From: Oscillospiraceae bacterium
GTDB lineage: Bacteria > Bacillota > Clostridia > Oscillospirales > Acutalibacteraceae
Reading direction: 5' to 3'
Assembly: GCA_015066085.1 (NCBI GenBank)
Contig: SVPA01000002.1
Coordinates: 62,001 to 126,000 of the forward strand
Length of the DNA stretch: 64,000 bases
Part shown: one piece after another, positions 6,355-15,900 of the stretch
How the letters are laid out: each line of letters begins with the position of its first letter
How positions within the stretch are numbered: the first letter of the stretch is position 1
Program-made: the position numbers and the translations under genes
Notes under the pieces: generated by a model
Told to the model about the DNA's origin: nothing
The model's database searches: none
What the model saw: only the letters and a program-made list of their open reading frames with translations

Positions 6355-6386
6355 AAAAACAGATGGGCGTTGCCCATCTGTTTTTT
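6354..6386. terminator. Bidirectional terminator between nfnB and the DUF212 gene
   Basis: A perfect 15-bp inverted repeat (6354-6368 and 6372-6386, loop GTT) with A and T runs at its ends serves both converging genes. Confidence 0.85.
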
Positions 6387-6391
6387 GCTGT

Positions 6392-6856
6392 TTAGAAAAT
6401 TAAAAAGTTGAAAATCAGCGCAACCGCAAGTCCTAAAAGCATACCTGCTATAACCTGCGCATTTGTGTGTCCTACAAATTCCTTAAGTTTTACATCGTCG
6501 GGAATAGTGTTGCTTGACATTTTATTTATTAAGTCGGTTATCTGATTAAGAATTTTAGCCTGTTTTCCCGTTTCAAGCCTTACGCCTGTTGCATCATGGC
6601 AAACAATTATTGCAAGAATTGCACTTATTGCAAACTCAATAGAAGCAAACCCGAAGTTCATCGCACACATAGCCGCAACCGAAACGACCGTAGCCGAATG
6701 TCCGCTTGGCATACCGCCGTCCCCGAAAAGACGCCAAAAATCAAATTTACGGTGAACAATAGTGTGAATAATAAGTTTAAGAACCTGTGCGACAAGCCAG
6801 GAAGCAATACCCGTTATAAGAAACTTATTGCTTATAAGTTCAAAAAACCAATCCAT
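6392..6856 (-). CDS. Divergent PAP2-family membrane protein (DUF212, YuiD-like)
   Basis: 154 residues with four to five hydrophobic segments. The region FGDGGMPSGHSATV matches the DUF212 signature, which resembles the PSGH motif of PAP2 lipid phosphatases. A second conserved patch (HDATGVRLETGKQAKILN) and the late VGHTNAQVIAG also fit the family. Members are thought to be phosphatase-like membrane proteins, but the reaction is not established. GGAGG precedes the ATG. It has its own promoter and shares a terminator with nfnB. Confidence 0.85.
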   Translation of the reverse strand: MDWFFELISNKFLITGIASWLVAQVLKLIIHTIVHRKFDFWRLFGDGGMPSGHSATVVSVAAMCAMNFGFASIEFAISAILAIIVCHDATGVRLETGKQAKILNQITDLINKMSSNTIPDDVKLKEFVGHTNAQVIAGMLLGLAVALIFNFLIF

Positions 6857-6898
6857 AAAACCCCTCCGTTAAAGATTGTCTTTTGTCGAATTTAACTC

Positions 6899-6927
6899 AT
6901 AATAACACAAACAATATAAAAAGTAAA
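6899..6927 (-). promoter_or_regulatory. Sigma-A promoter of the DUF212 gene
   Basis: Minus-strand TTTACT (6927-6922), a 17-nt spacer and TATTAT (6904-6899). Confidence 0.55.
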
Positions 6928-7056
6928 GTTTTAAGGAAAGAAAAATAGCGACGCAAACTATGGTTTACAAACCTGAAAACAGGGATTTTTGTGTAAAAGC
7001 AACAAAAATCGACATTAAAAATTGGTTGACGCTTTATAAATTTCACAAAAAAACTC

Positions 7057-7085
7057 TTGAAAAAAATGAAAATATTTGGTAATAT
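7057..7085 (+). promoter_or_regulatory. Sigma-A promoter of the glycogen operon
   Basis: TTGAAA (7057-7062), a 17-nt spacer and TAATAT (7080-7085) lie about 55 nt before glgB. AGAGGTG at 7136-7142 is the ribosome-binding site. Nothing else notable was seen in the 290-bp gap. Confidence 0.65.
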
Positions 7086-7146
7086 TATGGTAATGAGATA
7101 TATTGTATCTAAAAACAGATTGTTTTTAACTATTCAGAGGTGAAAA

Positions 7147-9021
7147 ATGTTCCATACAAGCAAAAGTATAGAAGAAAGACTTAACGCTTTTCATAATGAA
7201 CTTTGTGCCGACACTTACGAAATTCTCGGCCCCCACAGAGTCGGCGAAAAGGTTATTTTCAGAGTTTGGGCGCCAAACGCTTCGGCTGTCAGCGTTGCAG
7301 GTGATTTTAACGGTTGGAATGTCTTTAGCAATCCAATGTTCAAGGTAACTTCGGGAATCTGGGAAGCGCAGATTGAGGGTGTCAATAATTTTGATGCCTA
7401 CAAGTACGCCGTTACCGATTTTGCGGGGAACACCGTCTTTAAAGCCGACCCCTATGCCCGTCACTGTCAGACCGCCCCCGAAACCGCTTCCCGTATTTAT
7501 GACGGCGAAGACTACAAATGGGGCGACTCAAAGTGGCAAAAGAAACAGGCGAAAGAGAATATTTATTCTTCTCCGATAAATATTTATGAAGTTCACTGTG
7601 AGTCCTGGCGTAAATACGAAGACGGCTCTAACTTTGACTATGTCAAACTGGCAGAAGAACTTTCGGAGTATGTTAAGGATATGGGTTATACCCATGTCGA
7701 GTTTATGCCGATGACCGAGTATCCCTTTTCGGGCTCTTGGGGTTATCAGGTTACGGGCTACTTTGCCCCCACCTCACGCTACGGAACTCCCGATGACTTT
7801 AAGCGTATGATTGATATTTTCCATAAGGCGGGAATAGGCGTTATTTTAGACTGGGTTCCTGCCCATTTTCCGCGTGATGAACACGGGCTTTTCCGTTTCG
7901 ACGGAACCTGTTGTTATGAATATGACGACCCAAGACGGGGAGAGCATAAGGAGTGGGGAACCTGTGTCTTCAACTACGGCAAGGTTGAGGTAATGAACTT
8001 CCTCTTATCCTCCGCTTGTATGTTTATTAAAGAGTTTCATATTGACGGTATCCGTGTTGACGCAGTTGCTTCTATGCTTTATCTTGATTATGCAAGAAAA
8101 GACGGCGAATGGGTAGCAAATCAATACGGCGGAAATCAGCATATTGAGGCTATCGAGTTTTTAAGACGACTTAACGAGGCCTGTTTTAGCGTAAATCCGA
8201 GCGTTATGATGATTGCCGAAGAATCAACCGCCTGGCCAATGGTTACAAAACCTGCCGATTGGGGCGGACTCGGCTTTAACTTTAAATGGAATATGGGTTG
8301 GATGAACGATACCTTGCGTTATCAGTCGCTCGACCCGATTTACAGAAAGTTTGAACACAATCTTACAACCTTTTCGTTTATGTACGCCTTTAGTGAGAAC
8401 TTTATACTTCCTATTTCTCACGATGAGGTGGTTCACGGAAAAGGTTCGCTTATAAACAAAATGCCGGGCGACTATGACCAGAAGTTCGACAATTTCAGGG
8501 CGTATATGACCTATATTATGGCACACCCCGGCAAAAAACTTCTCTTTATGGGAAGTGAGTTTGCTCAGTTTATTGAGTGGGACTTTAAAAAGGAACTTGA
8601 TTGGTTGCTTCTTTCTTACGATAAACACCGCCAGACTAAAGATTTTGTAAAGGCTCTCAACAAATTTTACCTTAAACACCCCGAGTTTTACGAACTCGAT
8701 TTCAGCGAAGAGGGATTTCAGTGGATTTCGGGCGAAGATTATATGCAAAGTATAATCTGCTTCCGCCGAAAAGCAAAGGACGGAAGTGAGATTATTGTGG
8801 TCTGCAACTTTGTCCCTGTCGACCGTGAAGGGTATCGCATCGGCATTAGTCAGGCGGGAGAATATAAAGCCGTTTTCTGTTCTGACTGGACCGAATTTGG
8901 CGGAAAAACCAAAAAAACTACCCGTAAAATCAAAACCCAGCCCATTGAAATGCACGGCGAAAAAAACTCTGCCGAAATTTTTATTCCGGGAATGTCAACT
9001 ACCTTTTACAAAAAGGTATAA
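7147..9021 (+). CDS. glgB: 1,4-alpha-glucan branching enzyme
   Basis: Introduces alpha-1,6 branches into glycogen. The 624-residue protein has an N-terminal CBM48 module (FRVWAPNASAVSVAGDFNGWN) and a GH13 catalytic barrel. The GH13 regions are visible: DWVPAHFP (region I), GIRVDAV with nucleophile D305, MIAEES with acid/base E358, and ISHDEVVHGKG with D426. It lacks the long N-terminal extension of enteric GlgB, as is common in Firmicutes. It is the first gene of glgB-glgC-glgD-glgA, spaced 54, -4 and 16 nt. Confidence 0.96.
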   Translation: MFHTSKSIEERLNAFHNELCADTYEILGPHRVGEKVIFRVWAPNASAVSVAGDFNGWNVFSNPMFKVTSGIWEAQIEGVNNFDAYKYAVTDFAGNTVFKADPYARHCQTAPETASRIYDGEDYKWGDSKWQKKQAKENIYSSPINIYEVHCESWRKYEDGSNFDYVKLAEELSEYVKDMGYTHVEFMPMTEYPFSGSWGYQVTGYFAPTSRYGTPDDFKRMIDIFHKAGIGVILDWVPAHFPRDEHGLFRFDGTCCYEYDDPRRGEHKEWGTCVFNYGKVEVMNFLLSSACMFIKEFHIDGIRVDAVASMLYLDYARKDGEWVANQYGGNQHIEAIEFLRRLNEACFSVNPSVMMIAEESTAWPMVTKPADWGGLGFNFKWNMGWMNDTLRYQSLDPIYRKFEHNLTTFSFMYAFSENFILPISHDEVVHGKGSLINKMPGDYDQKFDNFRAYMTYIMAHPGKKLLFMGSEFAQFIEWDFKKELDWLLLSYDKHRQTKDFVKALNKFYLKHPEFYELDFSEEGFQWISGEDYMQSIICFRRKAKDGSEIIVVCNFVPVDREGYRIGISQAGEYKAVFCSDWTEFGGKTKKTTRKIKTQPIEMHGEKNSAEIFIPGMSTTFYKKV

Positions 9022-9075
9022 CCTGTCCCAAATCCGAATATAAATTGATTATCATATCATCAGGAGATGAGTATT

Positions 9076-10290
9076 ATGAAAAAAACAGAATGTGTAGCAA
9101 TGCTTCTTGCGGGCGGTCAGGGAAGCCGTCTTGGTGTTCTTACTAAAAAGATTGCCAAACCGGCCGTTCCCTATGGCGGAAAATACCGTATTATCGATTT
9201 TCCGCTCTCCAACTGCACCAATTCGGGAATTGATACGGTTGGAATTCTAACCCAGTATCAACCGCTTGCCCTGGCTGACTATGTCGGTTCAGGCAAACCT
9301 TGGGACCTCGACAGAACCGGAGGTGTACATATCTTACCCCCCTATCAGAATACCGACGGAGCAGGTTGGTATAAGGGTACCGCAAACGCAATCTATCAGA
9401 ATATGAACTTTATTGAGCGTTATAACCCCGAATATGTTTTAATCCTTTCGGGCGACCATATCTATAAAATGGATTATTCCGATATGATAAAACAACACAA
9501 AGAAACAGGTGCTGACTGTACAATTTCGGTTATTGAAGTTCCTATGGAAGAGGCTTCCCGTTTCGGTATAATAAACTGTAACGAGGACGGCTCAATTTAC
9601 GAGTTTGAGGAAAAACCGAAAGCCCCCAAAAGCAACCTTGCTTCAATGGGAATATATGTTTTCAACTGGGAGAAACTTCGTAAATATCTTACCGAAGACG
9701 AGGCAAAAGAAAATTCTTCCAACGACTTTGGTAAAGATGTTCTTCCCGCAATGCTAAATGACGGCAACAAAATGTTCGTCTACCGCTTTGCTGACTATTG
9801 GAAAGATGTCGGAACTATTGAATCCCTGTGGGATGCTAACCTCGACCTTTTAAATCCGAAAATCGACCTTAATCTTGCCGACCCGAAATGGAAAATCTAC
9901 TCGGGAACCCAGAGTCTTCCTCCCCAGTTTATAGGAGAGTCTGCCGAGGTTGAAAACTCGCTTGTAACGGTTGGCTGTAACGTCTACGGAAAACTTGACT
10001 TTTCGGTTCTCTTTGAAAATGTTACGGTCGAAGATGGGGCAAGCGTTGAGTATTCTCTTGTAATGCCGGGTTCGGTAATTAAAAAGGGAGCCAAGGTTCG
10101 CTATGCTATAATAGCCGAGGGTACCGTTATAGAAGAGAATGCTGTTATCGGTCAAAGTCCCGAATCGGTCGGAAATATTGATGATTGGGGAATTGCCGTT
10201 ATAGGCGACGGACTAAAAGTAGGTAAGAAAGCCAAAGTTTCTGCCGGCAAAATGGTAACTGGCGATGTTGAGGAGGGTCAAACAATATGA
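9076..10290 (+). CDS. glgC: Glucose-1-phosphate adenylyltransferase, catalytic subunit
   Basis: Makes ADP-glucose from glucose-1-phosphate and ATP, the committed step of glycogen synthesis. I use ATG 9076 (404 residues) because AGGAG at 9062-9066 sits 9 nt before it; the frame's first ATG at 9067 touches that site. The nucleotide-binding start [10 protein letters not shown], the catalytic GDHIYKMDY and the sugar-phosphate site FEEKPKAP are intact. A left-handed beta-helix follows in the C-terminal third. Its stop overlaps glgD (ATGA), so the two subunits are made together. Confidence 0.96.
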   Translation: MKKTECVAMLLAGGQGSRLGVLTKKIAKPAVPYGGKYRIIDFPLSNCTNSGIDTVGILTQYQPLALADYVGSGKPWDLDRTGGVHILPPYQNTDGAGWYKGTANAIYQNMNFIERYNPEYVLILSGDHIYKMDYSDMIKQHKETGADCTISVIEVPMEEASRFGIINCNEDGSIYEFEEKPKAPKSNLASMGIYVFNWEKLRKYLTEDEAKENSSNDFGKDVLPAMLNDGNKMFVYRFADYWKDVGTIESLWDANLDLLNPKIDLNLADPKWKIYSGTQSLPPQFIGESAEVENSLVTVGCNVYGKLDFSVLFENVTVEDGASVEYSLVMPGSVIKKGAKVRYAIIAEGTVIEENAVIGQSPESVGNIDDWGIAVIGDGLKVGKKAKVSAGKMVTGDVEEGQTI

Positions 10291-11396
10291 AAACAAATAA
10301 TACACTTGGAATAATTTTTGCCAACTCTCACGATGCACTGCTCGGTAAACTCACTAAACATCGCTCAATGGGTTCTCTGCCTTACGGCGGAAGATACCGC
10401 CTTATAGATTTTTCGCTTTCCAATCTGTCTAATGCGGGAATAGATAAAGTCGGCGTTATAACGAAGGCTAATTATCATTCTCTTATGACCCACCTCGGAA
10501 GCGGTAAACCTTGGGATTTGGACCGTAAAAACGGAGGACTTTCGATTCTTCCGCCCTATGCTTCCCCCGATGCACAGGTCTATAAGGGAAGAATTGAAGC
10601 AATTTACGGAATTTTAGAATATCTGATTGAATCAACCGAGGAATATGTAATTCTCTGCGACAGCGACGTTGTTGCAAACATAGATATTAAAAAGGTAATA
10701 TCTTTCCATAAAGAGAAAAATGCCGATATTACGGTTGTTTATACCCACGGCGACAAGCCCGAAGGTCAAAACGATATGATGGACTTCAAGTTTGACGCCG
10801 ACTCAAGAATTATCGGCGTAAACTTTGAATCCGCAAAGGACTGCGACTACAGTCTTGATATTACCGTAATCGGCAGACAACTTCTTATTGATACGGTTGT
10901 CAGCGAAATAAATACCGGCAGAGTAAGTCTTTCCCACGGTATTTTCGGAAACGGATATCATAAGTATAAGATTTACGGTTTTGAACATAAAGGTTATTCT
11001 GCTGTTATGGACAGCGTAGAGAATTACTTTAAGTCTAACCTTGAACTTCTTGAAGAAAAGGTCAGAAGCGATGTCTTTGACCGAGAAAATCCGATTTACA
11101 CCAAAACCCGTGACGATATGCCCGCAAAATACGGCATATCAGCCCTTGCAAAGAACTCTATAATTGCCGACGGCTGTATAATAGAGGGAACTGTTAAAAA
11201 CAGCATTCTCTTTAAAGGGGTTAAGGTTGGAAAGAACGCAGCAGTTGAAAACTGTGTACTTATGGAGGGGGCTGTTGTCGGAAACAACAGCACGGTTAAA
11301 AATATTATTGCTGACCGTTTTGTACAGATTACTGACGACCGACAGGTTGACGGAAGTAATAACACAATGTACATAGAAAAGGATTCGGTTATTTAG
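10287..11396 (+). CDS. glgD: GlgD, non-catalytic ADP-glucose pyrophosphorylase subunit
   Basis: A 369-residue paralogue of GlgC. It keeps the scaffold ([32 protein letters not shown]) but has lost key motifs. The GGxGSRL nucleotide loop reads ANSHDALLG, the catalytic GDHIYKMDY is replaced by [10 protein letters not shown], and the FEEKPK lysine site is absent. This fits the GlgD role known in Firmicutes, where the subunit lacks strong activity alone but forms a more active complex with GlgC. A 4-nt overlap with glgC and a GGAGG site support coupled translation. Confidence 0.92.
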   Translation: MKTNNTLGIIFANSHDALLGKLTKHRSMGSLPYGGRYRLIDFSLSNLSNAGIDKVGVITKANYHSLMTHLGSGKPWDLDRKNGGLSILPPYASPDAQVYKGRIEAIYGILEYLIESTEEYVILCDSDVVANIDIKKVISFHKEKNADITVVYTHGDKPEGQNDMMDFKFDADSRIIGVNFESAKDCDYSLDITVIGRQLLIDTVVSEINTGRVSLSHGIFGNGYHKYKIYGFEHKGYSAVMDSVENYFKSNLELLEEKVRSDVFDRENPIYTKTRDDMPAKYGISALAKNSIIADGCIIEGTVKNSILFKGVKVGKNAAVENCVLMEGAVVGNNSTVKNIIADRFVQITDDRQVDGSNNTMYIEKDSVI

Positions 11397-11412
11397 AAAA
11401 CGGAGGACATAA

Positions 11413-12834
11413 ATGAAAATACTTTACGCATCCAGTGAAGCCTATCCCTTTGCAATGTCGGGCGGACTTGCCGATGTTGCGGGTGCGCTTCCTAAAGCCC
11501 TTCGCCGCCGACTTGTCGGCTGCAGAGTTGTAATGCCTCTTTATGATGGCGTTCCCGAGGAACTTAAGGCCGAAATGAAATTTATTACTTCAATTACCGT
11601 GCCTGTTGCCTGGCGCCGTCAGTATTGCGGAATTTTTGAGGCTCGTTATAACGGTATAATATATTATCTGCTTGATAATCAGTATTATTTTAAGAGGGAC
11701 GGACTTTACGGCCACTATGACGATGCCGAGCGTTTCGCCTTCTTCTCCCGTGCCGTGCTTGAAATCATACCCTATATTGATTACACACCCGACATAATTC
11801 ACTGTAATGACTGGCAAACCGCAATGATACCCGTCTATCTTGACAGGTTTTATTGCCACGACCTTAAATATCTGAATATTAAAACTGTTTTTACAATTCA
11901 TAATATTCAGTATCAGGGTAAATTCGGCTATGAACTTATAGAAGATGTATTAGGTCTGCCAAATGAGGATAAGGGCCTTTTGGAATACGAAGACTGTGTA
12001 AACCTTATGAAAGCGGCTATTGAATGTTCTCATATGGTTACAACCGTTTCTCCAACCTATGCAAACGAAATTTTGACTGCCGAGTATTCCCACGGACTCA
12101 GTCCCGTTTTGGAGCGTAACCGCCATAAACTTTGCGGAATTGTAAACGGTATTGATACCGCCGTTTATGACCCCGAAACCGACCTCGAACTTTTTGCAAA
12201 TTACAGTGCCGCCGCCCCCGAAAACAAAGCGGTAAACAAGGCAGAACTTCAAAAATATGTGGGACTTCCCGAAAACCCCGATACCGCGGTTATAGGTATT
12301 GTTTCCCGCCTTGTAGACCATAAAGGTTTTGACCTTGTAAAATGCGTCTTTGAAGATATGCTTAAGGCAAATCTTCAGTTTGTAATTTTAGGTTCGGGCG
12401 ACTGGGAGTTTGAAACCTTCTTTTACGAAATGGCGAAGAAATATCCAAGCAAGGTTGCCTTTAAACTTGGCTTTATTCCAAGCCTTGCAAGAAAAATCTA
12501 TGCGGGTGCCGATATCTTCCTGATGCCCAGTAAAAGTGAACCTTGCGGTCTTGCCCAAATGATATCCCTTCGCTACGGCACAATTCCGATTGTCCGTAAA
12601 ACAGGCGGTCTTAACGATACTATTACCGATGTTTTAGAGGAAAATGCAAACGGTTTTGCTTTTAGTGATTATAATGCCCATCAGATGCTTGAAACCGTCT
12701 GGCGTGCAATCGGTATGTATGAATATGACAAAGAGGCTTGGACAAATCTTAAAAATAAGGCGCTGTCTATTGACAACGGTTGGAATGTTTCGGCCGGTCA
12801 GTACATAAAACTTTACAAAGCGCTTCTTTCATAG
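11413..12834 (+). CDS. glgA: Glycogen synthase (GT5)
   Basis: Extends alpha-1,4-glucan chains from a nucleotide-glucose donor. The 473-residue protein has the two-domain GT-B fold. Visible motifs are SSEAYPFAMSGGLADV at the N-terminus, the central HNIQYQGKF, SRLVDHKGFDL at the start of the C-domain, and KSEPCGLAQM plus KTGGLNDT near the end. The N-terminal KxGGL motif, whose lysine (K15 in E. coli) contacts the donor, reads MSGGL here, with Met at position 15. Clostridial relatives may share this variant. Last gene of the operon; a hairpin without T run follows. Confidence 0.95.
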   Translation: MKILYASSEAYPFAMSGGLADVAGALPKALRRRLVGCRVVMPLYDGVPEELKAEMKFITSITVPVAWRRQYCGIFEARYNGIIYYLLDNQYYFKRDGLYGHYDDAERFAFFSRAVLEIIPYIDYTPDIIHCNDWQTAMIPVYLDRFYCHDLKYLNIKTVFTIHNIQYQGKFGYELIEDVLGLPNEDKGLLEYEDCVNLMKAAIECSHMVTTVSPTYANEILTAEYSHGLSPVLERNRHKLCGIVNGIDTAVYDPETDLELFANYSAAAPENKAVNKAELQKYVGLPENPDTAVIGIVSRLVDHKGFDLVKCVFEDMLKANLQFVILGSGDWEFETFFYEMAKKYPSKVAFKLGFIPSLARKIYAGADIFLMPSKSEPCGLAQMISLRYGTIPIVRKTGGLNDTITDVLEENANGFAFSDYNAHQMLETVWRAIGMYEYDKEAWTNLKNKALSIDNGWNVSAGQYIKLYKALLS

Positions 12835-12843
12835 TATAATAAC

Positions 12844-12866
12844 GGGGTCAGCGTTTCGCTGACCCC
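12844..12866 (+). terminator. Hairpin after glgA, possibly a weak terminator
   Basis: GGGGTCAGCG (12844-12853) pairs perfectly with CGCTGACCCC (12857-12866), loop TTT. No T run follows, so it may stabilise the mRNA end and let some transcription pass into uppP. Confidence 0.5.
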
Positions 12867-12889
12867 ATCAAAATGATTTGGAGAAATTT

Positions 12890-13735
12890 ATGTTCGATAT
12901 TTTAAGGTCAATCATTCTCGGCTTTATCGAGGGAATTACCGAATGGCTCCCCGTAAGCAGTACAGGACATATAAAACTCGCAGGCGCCTTTCTTGAATTT
13001 GAAAATGTAAGTCCGGGTTTTACCGATATGTTTGACTATGTGGTGCAACTCGGTGCAATCCTTGCGGTAGTAGTAATGTACTTTAATAAACTCTGGCCCT
13101 TTGTTTCAAAGGAGAAAGGGTTTATAAAGCGTAAAAGCCTAATGATTTGGTCAAAGGTTGCCGTTGCAATGCTCCCCGCCGCCGTTGCGGGTCTGCTTTT
13201 AGATGACCCGATAGAACAACTTTTAGGCGAGGGAAGACGGGAAGCAACCGTAATTTCTGCAACCCTTATTATTTACGGTATTCTCTTTATTATAATTGAG
13301 GCAATAAACAAAAATCGAAAATCCAAAATAATTTCGGTAAAGGCAATGACCTATAAAGACGCTATTCTAATTGGTCTTTTCCAGGTGCTTTCAATAATTC
13401 CGGGAACCTCCCGTTCGGGCGCTACAATCCTCGGCGCAATGATTTTAGGCGTATCCAGAACAGTTGCCGCCGAATTTAGTTTCTTCCTTGCCGTTCCCGT
13501 AATCTTCGGTGCAAGTTTACTTAAAATTGCTAAATTCCTTTTAGAAAACGGCTTTGCCTTTAGCGGACTTGAATTTGTAATTCTTGCCGCAGGAATGATA
13601 ATTGCCTTTGTGGTTTCAATTTTAACAATTAAATTCCTTATGGGTTATATCAAGAAAAAGAGTTTTGCCGTCTTCGGCTACTACCGAATAGCCTTGGGTC
13701 TTCTCGTCCTGCTTTTCTTCTGGGTATTAAAATAA
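12890..13735 (+). CDS. uppP: Undecaprenyl-diphosphatase
   Basis: Removes a phosphate from undecaprenyl diphosphate outside the membrane, recycling the lipid carrier for peptidoglycan and other wall polymers; it also confers bacitracin tolerance. 281 residues from ATG 12890; the frame's TTG at 12878 is part of the TTGGAG ribosome-binding site. Family signatures are EWLPVSSTGHI (about 20-30) and PGTSRSGAT (about 170), with about eight membrane segments. It lies 55 nt after glgA and ends in a strong terminator. Confidence 0.95.
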   Translation: MFDILRSIILGFIEGITEWLPVSSTGHIKLAGAFLEFENVSPGFTDMFDYVVQLGAILAVVVMYFNKLWPFVSKEKGFIKRKSLMIWSKVAVAMLPAAVAGLLLDDPIEQLLGEGRREATVISATLIIYGILFIIIEAINKNRKSKIISVKAMTYKDAILIGLFQVLSIIPGTSRSGATILGAMILGVSRTVAAEFSFFLAVPVIFGASLLKIAKFLLENGFAFSGLEFVILAAGMIIAFVVSILTIKFLMGYIKKKSFAVFGYYRIALGLLVLLFFWVLK

Positions 13736-13744
13736 GAAAAAAAC

Positions 13745-13779
13745 AACTCCCAAACAGTAAAAGGCTGTTTGGGAGTTTT
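13745..13779 (+). terminator. Terminator of uppP
   Basis: AACTCCCAAACAG (13745-13757) pairs with CTGTTTGGGAGTT (13765-13777), followed by a T-rich tract. Confidence 0.85.
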
Positions 13780-13802
13780 AATTTTCAAAAATAATAAATT
13801 AG

Positions 13803-13843
13803 AAAACGAGAGAAAAAACGAGTAAAAACGAGATAAAAAGAGC
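13803..13843. repeat. Short AAAACGAG direct repeats
   Basis: AAAACGAG occurs three times with spacing of about 10-13 nt, followed by a related AAAAAGAG, in an A-rich stretch 40-80 nt upstream of the rplM promoter. It could be an A-tract upstream element or chance. Confidence 0.4.
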
Positions 13844-13879
13844 AAACAAAATTTAAATTAAAATTTATAGAAAAAGTTG

Positions 13880-13908
13880 TTGACAAACCCTTTCTTCCTT
13901 GTTATAAT
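13880..13908 (+). promoter_or_regulatory. Consensus sigma-A promoter of rplM-rpsI
   Basis: TTGACA (13880-13885), a 17-nt spacer and TATAAT (13903-13908): both hexamers match the consensus exactly. Confidence 0.9.
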
Positions 13909-13949
13909 ATCAAAGCACTTTAAAAATGAATATTATCGGAGGTAAAATT

Positions 13950-14375
13950 ATGTCCACTTTTATGGCTAAACCCGCTGAAATTCAGCGCAAGTGGTATGTA
14001 ATCGACGCTGCCGGCAAACCCCTCGGAAGAACTGCAACCAAGGTTGCTGACCTTCTTCGCGGTAAGGGTAAGCCCGAGTTCACTCCTCACGTTGACTGCG
14101 GTGACCACGTTATCGTAATCAATGCTGAAAAGGCTGTTCTCACCGGCAAAAAGCTCGAGAAAAAGTACTATCGTCATCACACCGGCTACATAGGTAGCCT
14201 TAAGGAAGTTAAGTATGCTACTTTAATGGCAACCAAGCCCGAAAAGGCTATGGAACTTGCTGTTAAGGGAATGGTTCCCGATACTACTATCGGCCGTGCC
14301 GCACTTACCAGACTTCGCATCTACAAAGGTTCTGAACATCTTCACGCTGCTCAGAAACCCGAAGTAATCGACTAA
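13950..14375 (+). CDS. rplM: 50S ribosomal protein L13
   Basis: Large-subunit protein, an early assembly factor that binds 23S rRNA. 141 residues from ATG 13950, chosen because GGAGG lies 8 nt upstream; the frame's first ATG at 13926 has no site. Typical L13 sequence: [22 protein letters not shown], then [25 protein letters not shown] and the ending [17 protein letters not shown]. It forms a two-gene operon with rpsI, 17 nt downstream. Confidence 0.97.
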   Translation: MSTFMAKPAEIQRKWYVIDAAGKPLGRTATKVADLLRGKGKPEFTPHVDCGDHVIVINAEKAVLTGKKLEKKYYRHHTGYIGSLKEVKYATLMATKPEKAMELAVKGMVPDTTIGRAALTRLRIYKGSEHLHAAQKPEVID

Positions 14376-14392
14376 GAAAGGAGCACAGAGTA

Positions 14393-14791
14393 ATGATTGA
14401 AGGAAAGCCTTATTTTTACGGAACCGGCAGAAGAAAGAGCTCTGTTGCCCGTGTTCGCGTTTACAATGGAACTGGTAAAATTATAATCAACGACCGTGAA
14501 ATCGACGATTATTTCGGTCTTGAAACCCTTAAACTTATTGTTCGTCAGCCCCTCGCTCTTTGCGACCTTGAAGGCAAGTTCGATATCGTTTGCCGTGTTG
14601 CAGGCGGCGGTGTTACCGGTCAGGCTGGTGCAATCCGTCATGGTCTTTCCCGCGCCCTTCTTCAGTATGATGCTGAACTTCGCGGCGCCCTCAAGAAAGC
14701 AGGTTTCTTAACCCGTGACCCCAGAATGAAGGAAAGAAAGAAATACGGACTCAAAGGCGCACGTCGTGCACCCCAGTTCTCCAAGCGTTAA
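14393..14791 (+). CDS. rpsI: 30S ribosomal protein S9
   Basis: Small-subunit protein whose C-terminal tail reaches the P-site tRNA. 132 residues. Typical features are [17 protein letters not shown] at the N-terminus, [19 protein letters not shown] in the middle, and the basic tail [18 protein letters not shown] with the conserved final KR. GGAG precedes the ATG. The operon ends with the terminator at 14811. Confidence 0.97.
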   Translation: MIEGKPYFYGTGRRKSSVARVRVYNGTGKIIINDREIDDYFGLETLKLIVRQPLALCDLEGKFDIVCRVAGGGVTGQAGAIRHGLSRALLQYDAELRGALKKAGFLTRDPRMKERKKYGLKGARRAPQFSKR

Positions 14792-14810
14792 TCATATTAT
14801 CGCAAATTTC

Positions 14811-14842
14811 AAGGCTCTGTGGAAAACCACAGAGCCTTTTTT
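14811..14842 (+). terminator. Terminator of rplM-rpsI
   Basis: AAGGCTCTGTGG (14811-14822) pairs with CCACAGAGCCTT (14827-14838), loop AAAA, followed by T4. Confidence 0.9.
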
Positions 14843-14843
14843 C

Positions 14844-14872
14844 TTGACTTAAAGTTTAAATAGCGGTAAAAT
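14844..14872 (+). promoter_or_regulatory. Sigma-A promoter of ddh
   Basis: TTGACT (14844-14849), a 17-nt spacer and TAAAAT (14867-14872) directly after the rpsI terminator. Confidence 0.7.
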
Positions 14873-14912
14873 AACATATCATAAAGATGTAATTTTCTGT
14901 AAGGAGTTTTAT

Positions 14913-15899
14913 ATGACTGTGAAAATAGGTATTTTAGGTTATGGAAATTTAGGTCGAGGCATCGAATGTGCGGTAAAGCAAAACAGCGATATGGAACTTA
15001 AAGCCGTTTTTACCCGCCGGCCCCCCGAAAGCCTTAAAATTTTAACTGATAATGTCCCCGTTTATCATATTGATGATATTTTAAACCATAAAGACGAGAT
15101 TGATGTTTTAATTCTTTGCGGAGGCTCGGCTACCGACCTGCCCGCCCAAACCCCCGAATACGCCAAGTATTTTAATGTGGTTGATAGTTTTGATACCCAC
15201 GCTAAAATTCCTGAGCATTTTGAGAATGTTAACAACTCTGCTAAAGAGGGCGGCAAAATTGCGGTAATCTCTTGCGGTTGGGACCCCGGTATGTTCTCTC
15301 TTAACCGCCTTTACGCCTCGGCTATTCTGCCCGAGGGACAAGACTATACCTTCTGGGGCAAGGGTGTAAGCCAGGGCCATTCTGATGCTATTCGCCGAAT
15401 CGACGGCGTCCTTGACGCAAAACAGTATACAATACCTAAAGAAGACGCTCTTGAAGCCGTCAGAAGCGGAGCAAACCCGACCTTAACGGCAAGACAAAAG
15501 CACCTTCGTGAATGTTTCGTTGTGGCTGAAGATGGCGCCGACAAAGAGAGAATAGAAAACGAAATTAAAACAATGCCCAACTATTTTGCCGACTATGATA
15601 CGGTAGTTCATTTTATTACTATGGAAGAACTTAAGAAGAACCATAGCGCAATTGCCCACGGCGGTTTCGTAATCCGTTCGGGTAAAACGGGCATAGAAAA
15701 CCAAAATACCCATATAATTGAGTATAGCCTTAAACTCGACTCAAACCCCGAGTTTACCGCAAGCGTAATTGTTGCTTACGCCCGTGCGGCTTACAAAATG
15801 TATAAAGAGGGAAGCGTTGGCTGCAAAACAGTATTTGATATCCCCCCTGCCTACCTGTCCTACAAATCCTCTGAAGAACTCCGTAAGGAAATGTTATAA
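14913..15899 (+). CDS. ddh: meso-Diaminopimelate dehydrogenase
   Basis: Reductively aminates tetrahydrodipicolinate to meso-diaminopimelate in one NADPH-dependent step, feeding both lysine and peptidoglycan synthesis. The 328-residue length is typical. The N-terminal Rossmann motif is ILGYGNLGRG, followed by the family signatures LCGGSATDLP, VDSFDTHAKIP and SCGWDPGMFSLNR, and GKGVSQGHSDAIRRIDGV. The gene has its own promoter, an AAGGAG site and a terminator, so it is monocistronic. It suggests that the wall contains meso-DAP. Confidence 0.93.
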   Translation: MTVKIGILGYGNLGRGIECAVKQNSDMELKAVFTRRPPESLKILTDNVPVYHIDDILNHKDEIDVLILCGGSATDLPAQTPEYAKYFNVVDSFDTHAKIPEHFENVNNSAKEGGKIAVISCGWDPGMFSLNRLYASAILPEGQDYTFWGKGVSQGHSDAIRRIDGVLDAKQYTIPKEDALEAVRSGANPTLTARQKHLRECFVVAEDGADKERIENEIKTMPNYFADYDTVVHFITMEELKKNHSAIAHGGFVIRSGKTGIENQNTHIIEYSLKLDSNPEFTASVIVAYARAAYKMYKEGSVGCKTVFDIPPAYLSYKSSEELRKEML

Positions 15900-15900
15900 T

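Noticed and set aside
8224-8955. 243-aa minus-strand ORF inside glgB
   Set aside because: Antisense shadow of a strongly conserved GH13 gene; no start signals.
13736-13950. Small ORF or RNA gene before rplM
   Set aside because: Only a terminator, A-rich repeats and the promoter are present; no open frame with a start signal.
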